Positions 1 to 6,447 of a stretch of DNA of 10,007 nt are shown here, one piece after another. The translations under genes were made by a program, and so were the position numbers. The DNA comes from an uncultured Terriglobus sp. (GTDB lineage: Bacteria; Acidobacteriota; Terriglobia; Terriglobales; Acidobacteriaceae), in assembly GCA_937871605.1 (NCBI GenBank), contig CALMRM010000008.1:20218-30224 (forward strand), read 5' to 3'. Position 1 is the first letter of the stretch. Each line of letters begins with the position of its first letter. The notes under the pieces were generated by a model. The model did no database searches. It had not been told where the DNA came from and saw nothing but the letters and a program-made list of their open reading frames with translations.

Positions 1-30
1 TCGTATTGCCAGCTTTCTCTAGCGGCAGGG

Positions 31-70
31 CACACATGCAGATCCCTCCGCTACGCTGCGGGATGACAAG
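31..70 (+). repeat. Dispersed palindromic repeat, copy 1
   Basis: This copy carries the pattern acacatgcagatccctccgc followed by a GC-rich core and GGGATGACA. It matches the copy at 3968-4006 almost base for base and is a near-complement of the copy at 3829-3863. This family of intergenic REP-like elements is, as I recall it, abundant in Acidobacteriaceae genomes. That assignment comes from memory and not from a search. Confidence 0.8.
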
Positions 71-104
71 CGTGTGGTTGGATGTGGCTCTAGTTCCGCT
101 AGCA

Positions 105-263
105 TCATTTCGGATCGGTTTGCTGCGTCGAGTGTCGTACCTCATCACACCTCAAACTTTGAAGCGTTGCGGTTGCTCTTGCATGAGCCTCCTCTTGGGC
201 CGTGGGTGACATGCCTGCAACCAGTTCGGCGAACTTCTTTGTTTGTTCGGGCGCGGGGGCCAT
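105..263 (-). CDS. Doubtful small hypothetical protein (52 aa)
   Basis: The frame encodes 52 residues starting MAPAPEQTKKFAEL. It has a plausible amphipathic, Ala/Glu-rich middle and a polar C-terminus ending QQTDPK. The composition is more protein-like than that of the other open frames nearby, but no family is recognised. No good ribosome binding site precedes the ATG at 263, and the longer open frame upstream runs through a dispersed repeat and the antisense of a pseudogene, so it was not used. This could be a remnant of a longer gene or a chance frame. Confidence 0.25.
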   Translation of the reverse strand: MAPAPEQTKKFAELVAGMSPTAQEEAHARATATLQSLRCDEVRHSTQQTDPK

Positions 264-309
264 GCTGTCTAGACTATGCCGGTACGGCGTGCCCGCACAG
301 ATTAAAGCA

Positions 310-350
310 GGTCCCTCCACTGCGCTTCGCTCCGGTCGGGATGACAAGCA
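310..350 (+). repeat. Dispersed palindromic repeat, copy 2 (diverged)
   Basis: It contains GGTCCCTCCACTGCGCTTCG and, further on, GGGATGACAAGC. The layout is that of copy 1 with substitutions and a small insertion in the core. It lies about 60 bases upstream of the decayed J-domain gene copy. Confidence 0.65.
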
Positions 351-407
351 GGAACAGGTAGCAGGATGTTTGCTTTGGCTGAACTCGAGGCTGTTCGACG
401 AGCCAGC

Positions 408-653
408 ATACCTCAAGGAATCGTTTACAACACAGCGCGTCATAGGCATCTCCGCGAGACGCGGGAGGCGCTGGCGGCGCGGCGCGTGCGGTTGGTTGAG
501 CGTGAGGTGGAGGTGGCGCAGGTGCGGCGGCAATTGCGTGCGTCTGAGGATCGGTACTTCGCAGGTGGGCGTCTTATATGCCGTGCTGACGATCTCCACG
601 CGCGCATTGACCAACGTGAGGTGGCGCTGCACGACTCTGACGCGGCGTGGATG
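408..653 (+). pseudogene. Decayed 5' copy of the J-domain gene at 2225
   Basis: The DNA and translation match the first third (about 82 codons) of the intact gene at 2225-3013. The 19 bases at 461-479 are identical to 2281-2299. Compare the copy's REALAARRVRLVEREVEVAQ with the gene's REALAALRTRLVKREAEVAQ. Several defects are visible. The ATG is replaced by ATA at 408-410, and one codon is missing near the N-terminus. Two bases are missing near 560 (after the EDRYF codons) and one near 587. These last two losses together restore the frame, so the copy again reads DDLHARIDQREVALHDSDAA, as in the intact gene. Similarity stops near 653. The J-domain and the whole C-terminal half are absent, and the frame then runs antisense into the 3' end of the neighbouring gene. 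A functional product is unlikely. Confidence 0.85.
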
Positions 654-671
654 AACCTGACGGAAAGGTGC

Positions 672-1685
672 TCAGTTCGAGGCGGTGGATGGCTCGGAAG
701 ACGCCTGATCCGAAGCCTCGATCAGCTGCTTGTAGGCTTCCCGTGTGTCCTGTTCGCGAGAGGATGCTTTCCCTGTGACTGCGCCAGGCAAAAAGCTTTC
801 CGAGGGAACACTGTTTGTGATGGCCAGAACACGGATGAGGCCATAACAGCCTGCAAACCCCACATAGAGGTAAGGCTGGTAGATCAGCATGGGAATGGCG
901 TATTTGGGGTCCAGGACGGCTGCTTCGCAGATGTTGCGCGGTGGCTCGCGCCATGAATGCCAAAAGCGACCGCGAAATGCGACCGTTTGGAAGGGCGTGC
1001 CCTGCTGCTTCAGGCTCCGCTTCAGCGCACGCTCGACCGAACGCGGGGTGAGCATGTCGAACTCCAGGACCCGGTTGCCGTGGAACGACGCTCCCAGGTA
1101 GTGCTGCAGCACCAATTGCGCGTAGAACGCACAGTTGCGGCGCGCGTAGCTGTACTGGAAGGCTTGCCGTTCTGCCTCAAGCTGGGCAAGTGCGGTACGG
1201 TCTTCCGCTGCTGTTGTAGAAAAGCGCACGACCCGGATGCTGCGGAGCCAGGCTCGGCCAAGGTACTTTCGCCCCTGCCCTGCCGGGACCTTCGGATACG
1301 TGCTCGCCATCGTGGTCTCCCACGTCGCTGCGGGAGCGCCCTGGCCCGCCGAAGACTCGCCAAGGAAGAACAGGTCGGCGGGAATGGCAGCCGCACCTGG
1401 GTTGGGCCAGTACGAGGTGCTGGTGAGCACCAGGCCGGAGGTGTGTTCACAGAACTGGATGTGCCCAGTCGCATCCAGGCACCCGCGCGAAAGCCAGACG
1501 GAGGCGTGTCCCACGTCGCTCAGAAAGCCGAGCAGGCCGGTTGGCGTTTCGACCACCAGGCCAACGTCAGCGCGTGCCGGGATCGCGCAGCACACGGCGG
1601 CTACGATCACGGCCAGCAGGACCCGCGTTCGTCTGCAGGGGCAACCTGCCACGCGCAACCTGCGACGGCTCATGCTCGGCCCCAT
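672..1685 (-). CDS. Secreted papain/NlpC-like (permuted) protein
   Basis: The product has 337 residues. An Arg-rich N-terminus with a hydrophobic stretch (about 22-36) and AIPARA just before residue 40 looks like a cleavable signal peptide, so export is likely. The mature part has GHASVWLS with His60, and YARRNCAFYAQ with Asn184-Cys185. A His motif placed before an N-C-A motif is the order found in circularly permuted papain-fold families (for example DUF4105-like proteins), which are thought to be peptidases, amidases or acyl-transfer enzymes. Substrate and activity cannot be told. A hydrophobic segment at about 263-289 may be a membrane anchor or a buried helix. The frame is open back to 1817, but that start would overlap the upstream gene. 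ATG at 1685 has AGGAAA about 12 nt upstream and leaves a 50-nt gap to the stop at 1736. ATG at 1673 is an alternative. It is probably co-transcribed with the small gene upstream. Confidence 0.8.
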   Translation of the reverse strand: MGPSMSRRRLRVAGCPCRRTRVLLAVIVAAVCCAIPARADVGLVVETPTGLLGFLSDVGHASVWLSRGCLDATGHIQFCEHTSGLVLTSTSYWPNPGAAAIPADLFFLGESSAGQGAPAATWETTMASTYPKVPAGQGRKYLGRAWLRSIRVVRFSTTAAEDRTALAQLEAERQAFQYSYARRNCAFYAQLVLQHYLGASFHGNRVLEFDMLTPRSVERALKRSLKQQGTPFQTVAFRGRFWHSWREPPRNICEAAVLDPKYAIPMLIYQPYLYVGFAGCYGLIRVLAITNSVPSESFLPGAVTGKASSREQDTREAYKQLIEASDQASSEPSTASN

Positions 1686-1735
1686 GGAACGCTCACGTTT
1701 CCTGAAGACACCCCGTGCATGGAGGTTGTCCGCGT

Positions 1736-2050
1736 TCAGGGTTGCTCCTCGAGGTAGAAACCAACCTGTGACAGGATCTCGAACGGAATCTGGACGTTTG
1801 ATCCGATCCGGACCCAATGCCCATCTGCGGAAGTCAGCTCGATCGCAGCGTGCGTGTCGCGGAGCGTCTCTGCCGAGACCCCCAGGTCGTCAAGTGTCTG
1901 GATCAGCGCTGGCAGATGAGCGTAGCCCATGTCCGTCTCGAGCAGGCCGCCGGCACCTCCCACGGCCTGCTTTGACGTGATCTTCAGCTGGTATGGCTCG
2001 ACGTTCTCCTCGGACTCGGGTGCGCGGCGAACTTTGAGCACGCAAAGCAT
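1736..2050 (-). CDS. Small protein of unknown function (104 aa)
   Basis: I do not recognise this family. The product is soluble-looking, without a signal peptide or membrane segment. It has a charged N-terminus (KVRRAPESEEN), a Gly-rich turn (AVGGAGGLLETDMG) and a C-terminal half with alternating hydrophobic residues (WVRIGSNVQIPFEILSQVGFYL), suggesting a small alpha/beta fold. The frame is open to a TTG at 2071. ATG at 2050 was chosen as the more usual start, though neither has a clear ribosome binding site. It lies 50 nt upstream of the secreted papain-like gene on the same strand, so the two are probably one transcription unit, and it is divergent from the J-domain gene. Confidence 0.6.
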   Translation of the reverse strand: MLCVLKVRRAPESEENVEPYQLKITSKQAVGGAGGLLETDMGYAHLPALIQTLDDLGVSAETLRDTHAAIELTSADGHWVRIGSNVQIPFEILSQVGFYLEEQP

Positions 2051-2224
2051 AGCCCAGAGGCTAGCAGTCAAAGAAACACGAAGCTGCCCGGGTGCCGACG
2101 AAGGCGTAGAAACATACCCGGTTGGCGTAATTCATACACGAACTCTACCCAGGAACCCACCTCGAGAAAGCGAGGGTGCGGTACCCGGCGTCCGCTAAAC
2201 TGAGAGGGCCACAGACACTCAGCC
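2051..2224. promoter_or_regulatory. Divergent intergenic region, promoters presumed
   Basis: About 170 bases separate the starts of two oppositely oriented transcription units, so promoters for both should lie here. No convincing -35/-10 pair is visible. A TTGACT/TATGCT pair on the minus strand (within 2045-2071) has only a 14-base spacer and overlaps the gene start. On the plus side GAGAGGG lies about 16 bases before the ATG at 2225, far for a ribosome binding site. Confidence 0.3.
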
Positions 2225-3013
2225 ATGCCCTACGACCTTGTTCTCAAGCACAGTGTGGACGAGGCCGACCTCCACGAACAGCGGGAGGCGCTGGCGGCGT
2301 TGCGCACCCGGTTGGTGAAGCGTGAGGCGGAGGTGGCGCAGGTGCGTGCGCAGTTGCGCGCATTTGAGGATCGCTACTTTCGGCAGGTGGGCGTGCTGTA
2401 TGCCGCGCTGGACGACCTGGAGGCGCGCATCGCCGAGCGGGAGGTGGCGCTGTACGACTCCGATGCTGCGCGGGAGCGGGCTGCAGCCGCGCGCGAACGT
2501 GCCGGGGAAAGCCACCACGCGGCCTTTCGCGCGGACGAGGCTGAGACTGAGGCGTTTGATCCGCCGCCTAGTTTGAAGGCGCTGTTTCGCGAGCTGGCTC
2601 GGCGCATCCATCCGGACCTGGCGCGCGACGCGGCGGAGCAGGCGCACTGCACGCTGCTGATGGCGCGAGCGAATGGGGCGTATCGGCGCGGCGATGCGGG
2701 CCTGTTGCAGCGCCTGCTGGACGATCACCGCGATGTGCACGACGCGACGTTTGACGGCAGTTCGGATGCGGAAGAGCTGGGACGCATCCGGCGTGGGATG
2801 CGCCAGGCGCAGCGCGACCTCGACGCGCTCGACGGGGAGCGGCACTCGCTGCTGGCGGGCGAGATCGGGCAGCTGTACCGTGATGCGGAGGCAGCCGCGC
2901 TCCTGCATCGCGACCTCTTGCTGGAACTGGCCACAGGCCTGCGCGAGCAGGTGGCGGAGGCGGAGCGCCGCTTTAAGTTTGTGGATCGGCAGGTAGCAGC
3001 GCATGGGCGATGA
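2225..3013 (+). CDS. J-domain-containing coiled-coil protein
   Basis: The product has 262 residues. Residues 12-95 are rich in Glu, Arg, Ala and Leu with heptad spacing, as expected of a coiled coil. Residues 116-155 form a J-domain-like segment with LFRELARRIHPDLARD: the His-Pro-Asp triad is at 129-131, and the following helix runs through MARANGAYRRGD. A further helical, charged segment (182-258) ends the protein. The HPD triad of J-domains stimulates the ATPase of Hsp70 (DnaK), so this is probably a specialised DnaK co-chaperone or a J-like adaptor. It lacks the Gly/Phe and zinc-finger regions of DnaJ and has no signal peptide. The stop overlaps the start of the Sel1-repeat gene by 11 nt, implying translational coupling. 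A decayed copy of its 5' third lies at 408-653. The client is unknown. Confidence 0.8.
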   Translation: MPYDLVLKHSVDEADLHEQREALAALRTRLVKREAEVAQVRAQLRAFEDRYFRQVGVLYAALDDLEARIAEREVALYDSDAARERAAAARERAGESHHAAFRADEAETEAFDPPPSLKALFRELARRIHPDLARDAAEQAHCTLLMARANGAYRRGDAGLLQRLLDDHRDVHDATFDGSSDAEELGRIRRGMRQAQRDLDALDGERHSLLAGEIGQLYRDAEAAALLHRDLLLELATGLREQVAEAERRFKFVDRQVAAHGR

Positions 3014-3785
3014 CTCCGGGTTGCGGCATGTGCCGACGGGCACGGGCATGGCGCTGCAGCCGCGGCGCGCGGGCCTGGTCGCGCGCGGCAGGCGCGACGC
3101 CGCTACGGCTGCCGCGAACGTCCACTATGAGCAGGGCGTGCTGGACTACACCGCCCGCAACCTGGAGTCAGCTGCGGAGAATTTCCTGCTTGCTGCGGAA
3201 CAGGGCCACGCGGAGTCGCAATACCTGCTGAGCACCATGTACGACGCGGCAGAAGGCGTGCCGCAGGACGACAGAGCCGCTGCGCACTGGGAGCGCAAGG
3301 CTGCCGAGCAGGGCCACGCCTATGCGCAGGCCAACCTGAGTTTTCGGCACTACCAGGCAGAGGAGTTTCCCGAGGCATTCGAGTGGTGCCAGCGCGCTGC
3401 GCACAGCCAGCTGCCTTGGGCGCAGTTCAACGTGGGGCTGATGTACCGGCGCGGCGAAGGCACCGTGCAAAGCGACACGGAGGCCGCTCGCTGGTATCGC
3501 CTGGCCGCGGACCAGGGCTTCCCTGAAGCAGAGCAGAAACTGGCAGACCTGTACTGCCTGGGCCGCGGTGTTCCGCTGAACTACGAGTTGGCCGGGACGT
3601 GGTACGGGAAGGCCGCGCGCCAGGGCAACGCGGAGGCGCAATTCCAACTCGCGCAGCTGTACAGCACTGGTCAGGGCGTCGAGCAGGACTATGTGCAATC
3701 GCGCTACTGGATGCGCGAGGCCGCGCTGCAGGGCCATGAGCAGGCCGCTCGTGAACTGTTGGCGCGTGGCTATCGCGACCCGTAA
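3003..3785 (+). CDS. Sel1-repeat (TPR-like) protein
   Basis: The product has 260 residues. After a basic N-terminus of about 33 residues it consists of about six Sel1-like repeats, beginning near residues 34, 70, 106 (short and diverged), 137, 173 and 209. Each has the pattern A..QY.L..MY..G.GV.QD...A..W..KAAEQGHA; LAQLYSTGQGVEQDY is a clear example. Sel1 repeats form alpha-alpha superhelices that bind partner proteins. No signal peptide is seen, so it should act in the cytoplasm, unlike many exported Sel1 proteins. ATG at 3003 overlaps the end of the J-domain gene by 11 nt, and AGG lies about 10 nt upstream. The coupling suggests that both products act together, perhaps as a chaperone with a binding scaffold; this is inference. 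Confidence 0.9.
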   Translation: MGDDSGLRHVPTGTGMALQPRRAGLVARGRRDAATAAANVHYEQGVLDYTARNLESAAENFLLAAEQGHAESQYLLSTMYDAAEGVPQDDRAAAHWERKAAEQGHAYAQANLSFRHYQAEEFPEAFEWCQRAAHSQLPWAQFNVGLMYRRGEGTVQSDTEAARWYRLAADQGFPEAEQKLADLYCLGRGVPLNYELAGTWYGKAARQGNAEAQFQLAQLYSTGQGVEQDYVQSRYWMREAALQGHEQAARELLARGYRDP

Positions 3786-3828
3786 GTGCAAGCGTGAAGG
3801 GGATGGCTGCGTCGGTGCGCGTCTTTGT

Positions 3829-3863
3829 TGTCATCCCGCAGCGCAGCGAAGGGATCTGCATGT
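3829..3863 (-). repeat. Dispersed palindromic repeat, copy 3 (inverted)
   Basis: The plus strand reads TTGTCATCCCGCAGCGCAGC and then GAAGGGATCTGCATG. This is the reverse complement of copies 1 and 4 with a few mismatches. It starts 44 bases after the stop codon of the Sel1 gene and faces copy 4. Confidence 0.85.
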
Positions 3864-3902
3864 CTGTCCGCGCACGCACTGCATACGGCAGGTATCTTGG
3901 GA

Positions 3903-3932
3903 AGCCTCGCCCTTTGTGCGAACGGGCGGGCT
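3903..3932. other. Hairpin between the inverted repeats
   Basis: AGCCTCGCCC and GGGCGGGCT can pair, with one bulged T, around an 11-base loop (3913-3923). The stem is GC-rich but is not followed by a run of T, so it is not a standard intrinsic terminator. It lies midway between repeat copies 3 and 4 and may be part of a composite repeat. It could still slow or end transcription from the Sel1 side. Confidence 0.45.
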
Positions 3933-3967
3933 GACAGAACACAGCTAACCTTCAGCGAGCGACCTGG

Positions 3968-4006
3968 CACACATGCAGATCCCTCCGCTGCGCTACGGGA
4001 TGACAA
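3968..4006 (+). repeat. Dispersed palindromic repeat, copy 4
   Basis: It reads cacacatgcagatccctccg and on to GGGATGACAAA. It is nearly identical to copy 1 and inverted relative to copy 3, about 105 bases away, so the pair could fold into a long stem. Confidence 0.85.
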
Positions 4007-4056
4007 ACCAGAAAGTTTACAAACCAGTAGGGGATGACAAACCAGTAAGGGTTGAC
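3997..4056 (+). repeat. Short imperfect tandem repeats after copy 4
   Basis: The tail of repeat copy 4, GGGATGACAAACCAGA (3997-4012), is repeated as a shortened TACAAACCAGTAG (4018-4030), as GGGATGACAAACCAGTA (4031-4047), and finally as a partial GGGTTGACA. This looks like slippage or stepwise growth from the repeat edge. It ends 15 bases before the stop codon of the amidohydrolase gene. Confidence 0.7.
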
Positions 4057-4070
4057 ATCCGTAAGACGCG

Positions 4071-5051
4071 CTACCGCTGGATGCCGCTGACTAGGCGCTC
4101 CCAGTTGCGGTGTGCAAACGCTTCGCGGTCAGCCTCGCTGAGTGCAGCCGTTTCCACAAAGGTGCGGCCCCCGCGGGCGGGGCGGTAAGGGTCGTCCACC
4201 GAGAAGATGAGGCGGTCCGGGCTCATCACCTCCAGCGTGCGCTGCAGGTACGTGGGGCTCCACATGCCGCTGGGCGTGATGTAGAGGTGGTCGCGGCAGT
4301 AGTCGGCGACGGAGCGCTTGAGCGGTGCTACCTGCGCAAGACCCTGAATGCGTTCGAGATAGAACAGCACCACCTCGCCCCAGTGACCTAGGATGATGCG
4401 GAGGTCCGGCAAGCGGTCCAGCGTGCCGGAGAGCATCAGGCGCAGAAACTGGATGCCGGACTCGTAGTGCCAGCCCACGCCGAAGGTGCTGAAGGCGAGG
4501 TCGATCTTTGGATCGGCGAAGCCGCCGTAGAGGGCATCGCGCACTGGCTTCTGTGGGATTTGCGGGTGGATGTAGAGTGGCGCGCGCAGCCGGGCCGCGG
4601 TCTCCAGCATGGGAAAGAAGTCAGGGTGGTCCAGGTTTTTGTCGCGGGTGCGGCCGCACAGCAGGGCACCGTGCAGGCCAAGTTCACGGACGGCGCGCTC
4701 CAGCTCGGTGGCCGCCTCGGCAGGTGCGGGCATGGGGAGCGTGGCGAAGCCCTGGAACCGCTCTGGGTTGGCCCGCACGGTGCTGGCCATCAGGTCGTTG
4801 CTGCTGCGGGCGAGCGCGACGCTTTCCTCGGGCTCGAGATTGTGAAGCGCAGGCGTAGTGACGGAGAGCACCTCCACATCGATACCGCCCTCATCCATGC
4901 GCGCGAGGCGACGTTCACCGAGGTCCAGCAGCTGATCTTTGGTATCGCCGCTATCCAACGCCTCCATGCCGTCCTGCCCGAGGGCGGAGTTCTTCCAGGC
5001 GTCAAGGATGGCGGGTGTTACCAAGTGCTCTTCGATGGCAATCAGCTTCAT
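4071..5051 (-). CDS. Amidohydrolase-2 family, decarboxylase-like
   Basis: The product has 326 residues, the usual size of the amidohydrolase-2 (ACMSD-like) TIM-barrel enzymes. The N-terminus IAIEEHLVTP supplies Glu7 and His9. YIHPQ gives His162, HWGE gives His223 and Glu226, and FSVDDPYR gives Asp286. These fit in spacing the Zn/Mn ligands and catalytic residues known from gamma-resorcylate and 2,3-dihydroxybenzoate decarboxylases (Glu-x-His, His, Asp, with a catalytic His..Glu pair). The likely reaction is non-oxidative decarboxylation, or hydrolysis, of an aromatic or related carboxylic acid in the cytoplasm; the substrate is not determined. ATG at 5051 gives the canonical N-terminus, though the ribosome binding site is weak. 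It stands alone, divergent from the glycosyltransferase gene, and its 3' end faces the repeat cluster. Confidence 0.85.
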   Translation of the reverse strand: MKLIAIEEHLVTPAILDAWKNSALGQDGMEALDSGDTKDQLLDLGERRLARMDEGGIDVEVLSVTTPALHNLEPEESVALARSSNDLMASTVRANPERFQGFATLPMPAPAEAATELERAVRELGLHGALLCGRTRDKNLDHPDFFPMLETAARLRAPLYIHPQIPQKPVRDALYGGFADPKIDLAFSTFGVGWHYESGIQFLRLMLSGTLDRLPDLRIILGHWGEVVLFYLERIQGLAQVAPLKRSVADYCRDHLYITPSGMWSPTYLQRTLEVMSPDRLIFSVDDPYRPARGGRTFVETAALSEADREAFAHRNWERLVSGIQR

Positions 5052-5095
5052 AGGCGTTCAGACGCAGCGCACCGCGCCGGTGCTGCCTCAGGGGG

Positions 5096-5119
5096 AGGGT
5101 GCACCCTTGCCAAAATGGC
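5096..5119. promoter_or_regulatory. Two adjacent palindromes, possible operator
   Basis: AGGGTGCACCCT (5096-5107) is a perfect 12-bp palindrome. One base later comes GCCAAAATGGC (5109-5119), a 4-3-4 inverted repeat. Both lie in the 138-nt region between divergent genes, 45-68 bases from the amidohydrolase start. Such sites often bind dimeric repressors, but no regulator gene is nearby and a chance origin is possible. Confidence 0.3.
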
Positions 5120-5189
5120 TCTCCTGCCTCCCATCTTCCTCTCTCATGCAGATTGCTCCGCCAAGCCAGTTGCGTGCAGGCTGCATCGT

Positions 5190-6431
5190 ATGGAACCTAT
5201 GACCATGTCCTCACGGGAGCAGGCACAGGGCGCGACGCGGCTGCTGATGGTGACGGATCAATTTCCACCTCGCGTGGGTGGTGCGGGCATGGTGCCGGAG
5301 GGCATTGCGCGGGCGCTGCCGGACCAGGTGACTGTGTTCGCCGAGTCGCTCCCTGCCAACGCGGCGGCGGAGGCGGCCTACGACGCCGCCCAGCCCTTCC
5401 GCGTGGTGCGCGTACCGCGGCTGTACGGCACGGTGCGCTGGTGGCCCGGCAAGGTGCGTGGACTGCTCCTGCTGCTGTACAACGCCGCGTACATTCGACC
5501 GCGCGCCTGGTTCCGCATTCGTCGTGCCCTGCGCGGCATTTCGTTTGATGTTCTATGCCTGAATACGCCGAGTACGTCGCACTGGCTGGTGCCGCTGCTG
5601 CGGCGCAGGAGGCCTGGCCTGCCGGTGGTGATGTACTCGCACGGCGAGGAGTGGGCCGCGGTCAAAACGCACGCGGGGCAGCAATGGCTGCAGGCAAAGC
5701 GGAAAGCGGACCTCCTGGTCGTCATCAGTTCCTTCACACGGCAGTGCGCGATCGACGCGGGAGTGGACCCGCGGCGCATCCGCCTGATTACCAACGGCGT
5801 GGACACGACGCGCTTCTCACCGGGGCCGCCAAGTGCCGCGCTGCGCGCGCGGTACAACCTGGGTGACGCGCCCATCCTGCTGTGCCTGGCGCGCCTGGAC
5901 GAGCGCAAGGGCCAGGACTTCCTGCTGCGTGCCATGCCGCTGGTACTGCAGGCAGTGCCGGGTGCGCGGCTGGCCCTTGTGGGCAATGGTGCCGACGATG
6001 CTCGGCTGCGGAGCCTGGCCGCGGAGCTGAATCTCGGGGATGCTGCCGTGTTTGCCGGGGCTGTACCGAACGACGAGGTGCTGGCCTGGTATCGCACGGC
6101 CACGCTGTACATCATGCCGAACCGCACCACGGAGACAGGCGATACGGAGGGCTTTGGCCTGGTGTTCCTGGAGGCGGGTGCCTGCGGTCTGCCGGTGATT
6201 GGCGGGCGTGCGGGCGGCGTGCCAGACGCCATTGTGGACGGCGAAACGGGCTTCCTGGTGGATGGCCGGTCTGTGGACGACATCGCCAGCCGCTGTGTGC
6301 AGCTGCTGTGCGATGAGGCGCTGCGCAGGCGCATGGGACGTGCCGGGTTGGCTCACGCGCAGGGCCACACCTGGCAGCATCAGGCAGCGCTGCTACTCGG
6401 TGAGTGCAACGCCCTGCTGCGCAACTCATAG
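5190..6431 (+). CDS. GT4-family glycosyltransferase
   Basis: The product has 413 residues, typical of a single GT-B-fold retaining glycosyltransferase. The N-terminal half begins LLMVTDQFPPRVGGAGM (18-34), with the glycine-rich acceptor-side loop of family GT4. The C-terminal half has the donor-binding part: LITNGVDTTRFSPG (199-212), LCLARLDERKGQDFLLRA (231-248) and EGFGLVFLEAGACGLPVIG (320-338). The last contains the EX7E signature, Glu320 and Glu328. It should transfer a sugar from a nucleotide donor to a lipid, polysaccharide or small molecule in the cytoplasm or at its membrane; the layout is like PimB/WcaL-type enzymes. The acceptor is unknown. The open frame extends far upstream, but only antisense to the amidohydrolase. 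ATGs at 5190, 5199 and 5205 are possible starts, none with a strong ribosome binding site. It is convergent with the carotenoid operon, so a role in carotenoid glycosylation is only a possibility. Confidence 0.88.
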   Translation: MEPMTMSSREQAQGATRLLMVTDQFPPRVGGAGMVPEGIARALPDQVTVFAESLPANAAAEAAYDAAQPFRVVRVPRLYGTVRWWPGKVRGLLLLLYNAAYIRPRAWFRIRRALRGISFDVLCLNTPSTSHWLVPLLRRRRPGLPVVMYSHGEEWAAVKTHAGQQWLQAKRKADLLVVISSFTRQCAIDAGVDPRRIRLITNGVDTTRFSPGPPSAALRARYNLGDAPILLCLARLDERKGQDFLLRAMPLVLQAVPGARLALVGNGADDARLRSLAAELNLGDAAVFAGAVPNDEVLAWYRTATLYIMPNRTTETGDTEGFGLVFLEAGACGLPVIGGRAGGVPDAIVDGETGFLVDGRSVDDIASRCVQLLCDEALRRRMGRAGLAHAQGHTWQHQAALLLGECNALLRNS

Positions 6432-6447
6432 GCCTGTACGATCCGGG

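Larger units (their letters stand above)
1..407. other. Intergenic region with dispersed repeats
   Basis: No convincing protein gene covers this stretch. It contains two copies of the dispersed palindromic repeat described below and one doubtful minus-strand frame at 105-263. The open plus-strand frames here include translated repeat sequence and show no recognisable domain. The left neighbour lies outside the window, so it cannot be said whether position 1 is just past the end of a gene. Confidence 0.6.

Noticed and set aside
366..956. 196-codon plus-strand open frame
   Set aside because: Its first part is the decayed J-domain gene copy without its own start, and the rest is antisense to the secreted papain-like gene.
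1686..1817. Longer N-terminus of the secreted papain-like protein
   Set aside because: It would overlap the upstream small gene, has no signal-peptide character, and displaces the signal sequence from the N-terminus.
3825..4188. Small open frames over the intergenic repeats
   Set aside because: They translate the dispersed repeat itself (for example SSRSAAKGSACLSA), a common source of false small genes.
4467..5189. Upstream 241-codon extension of the glycosyltransferase frame
   Set aside because: It is antisense to the amidohydrolase and has no family features; the GT-B fold starts just after 5190.
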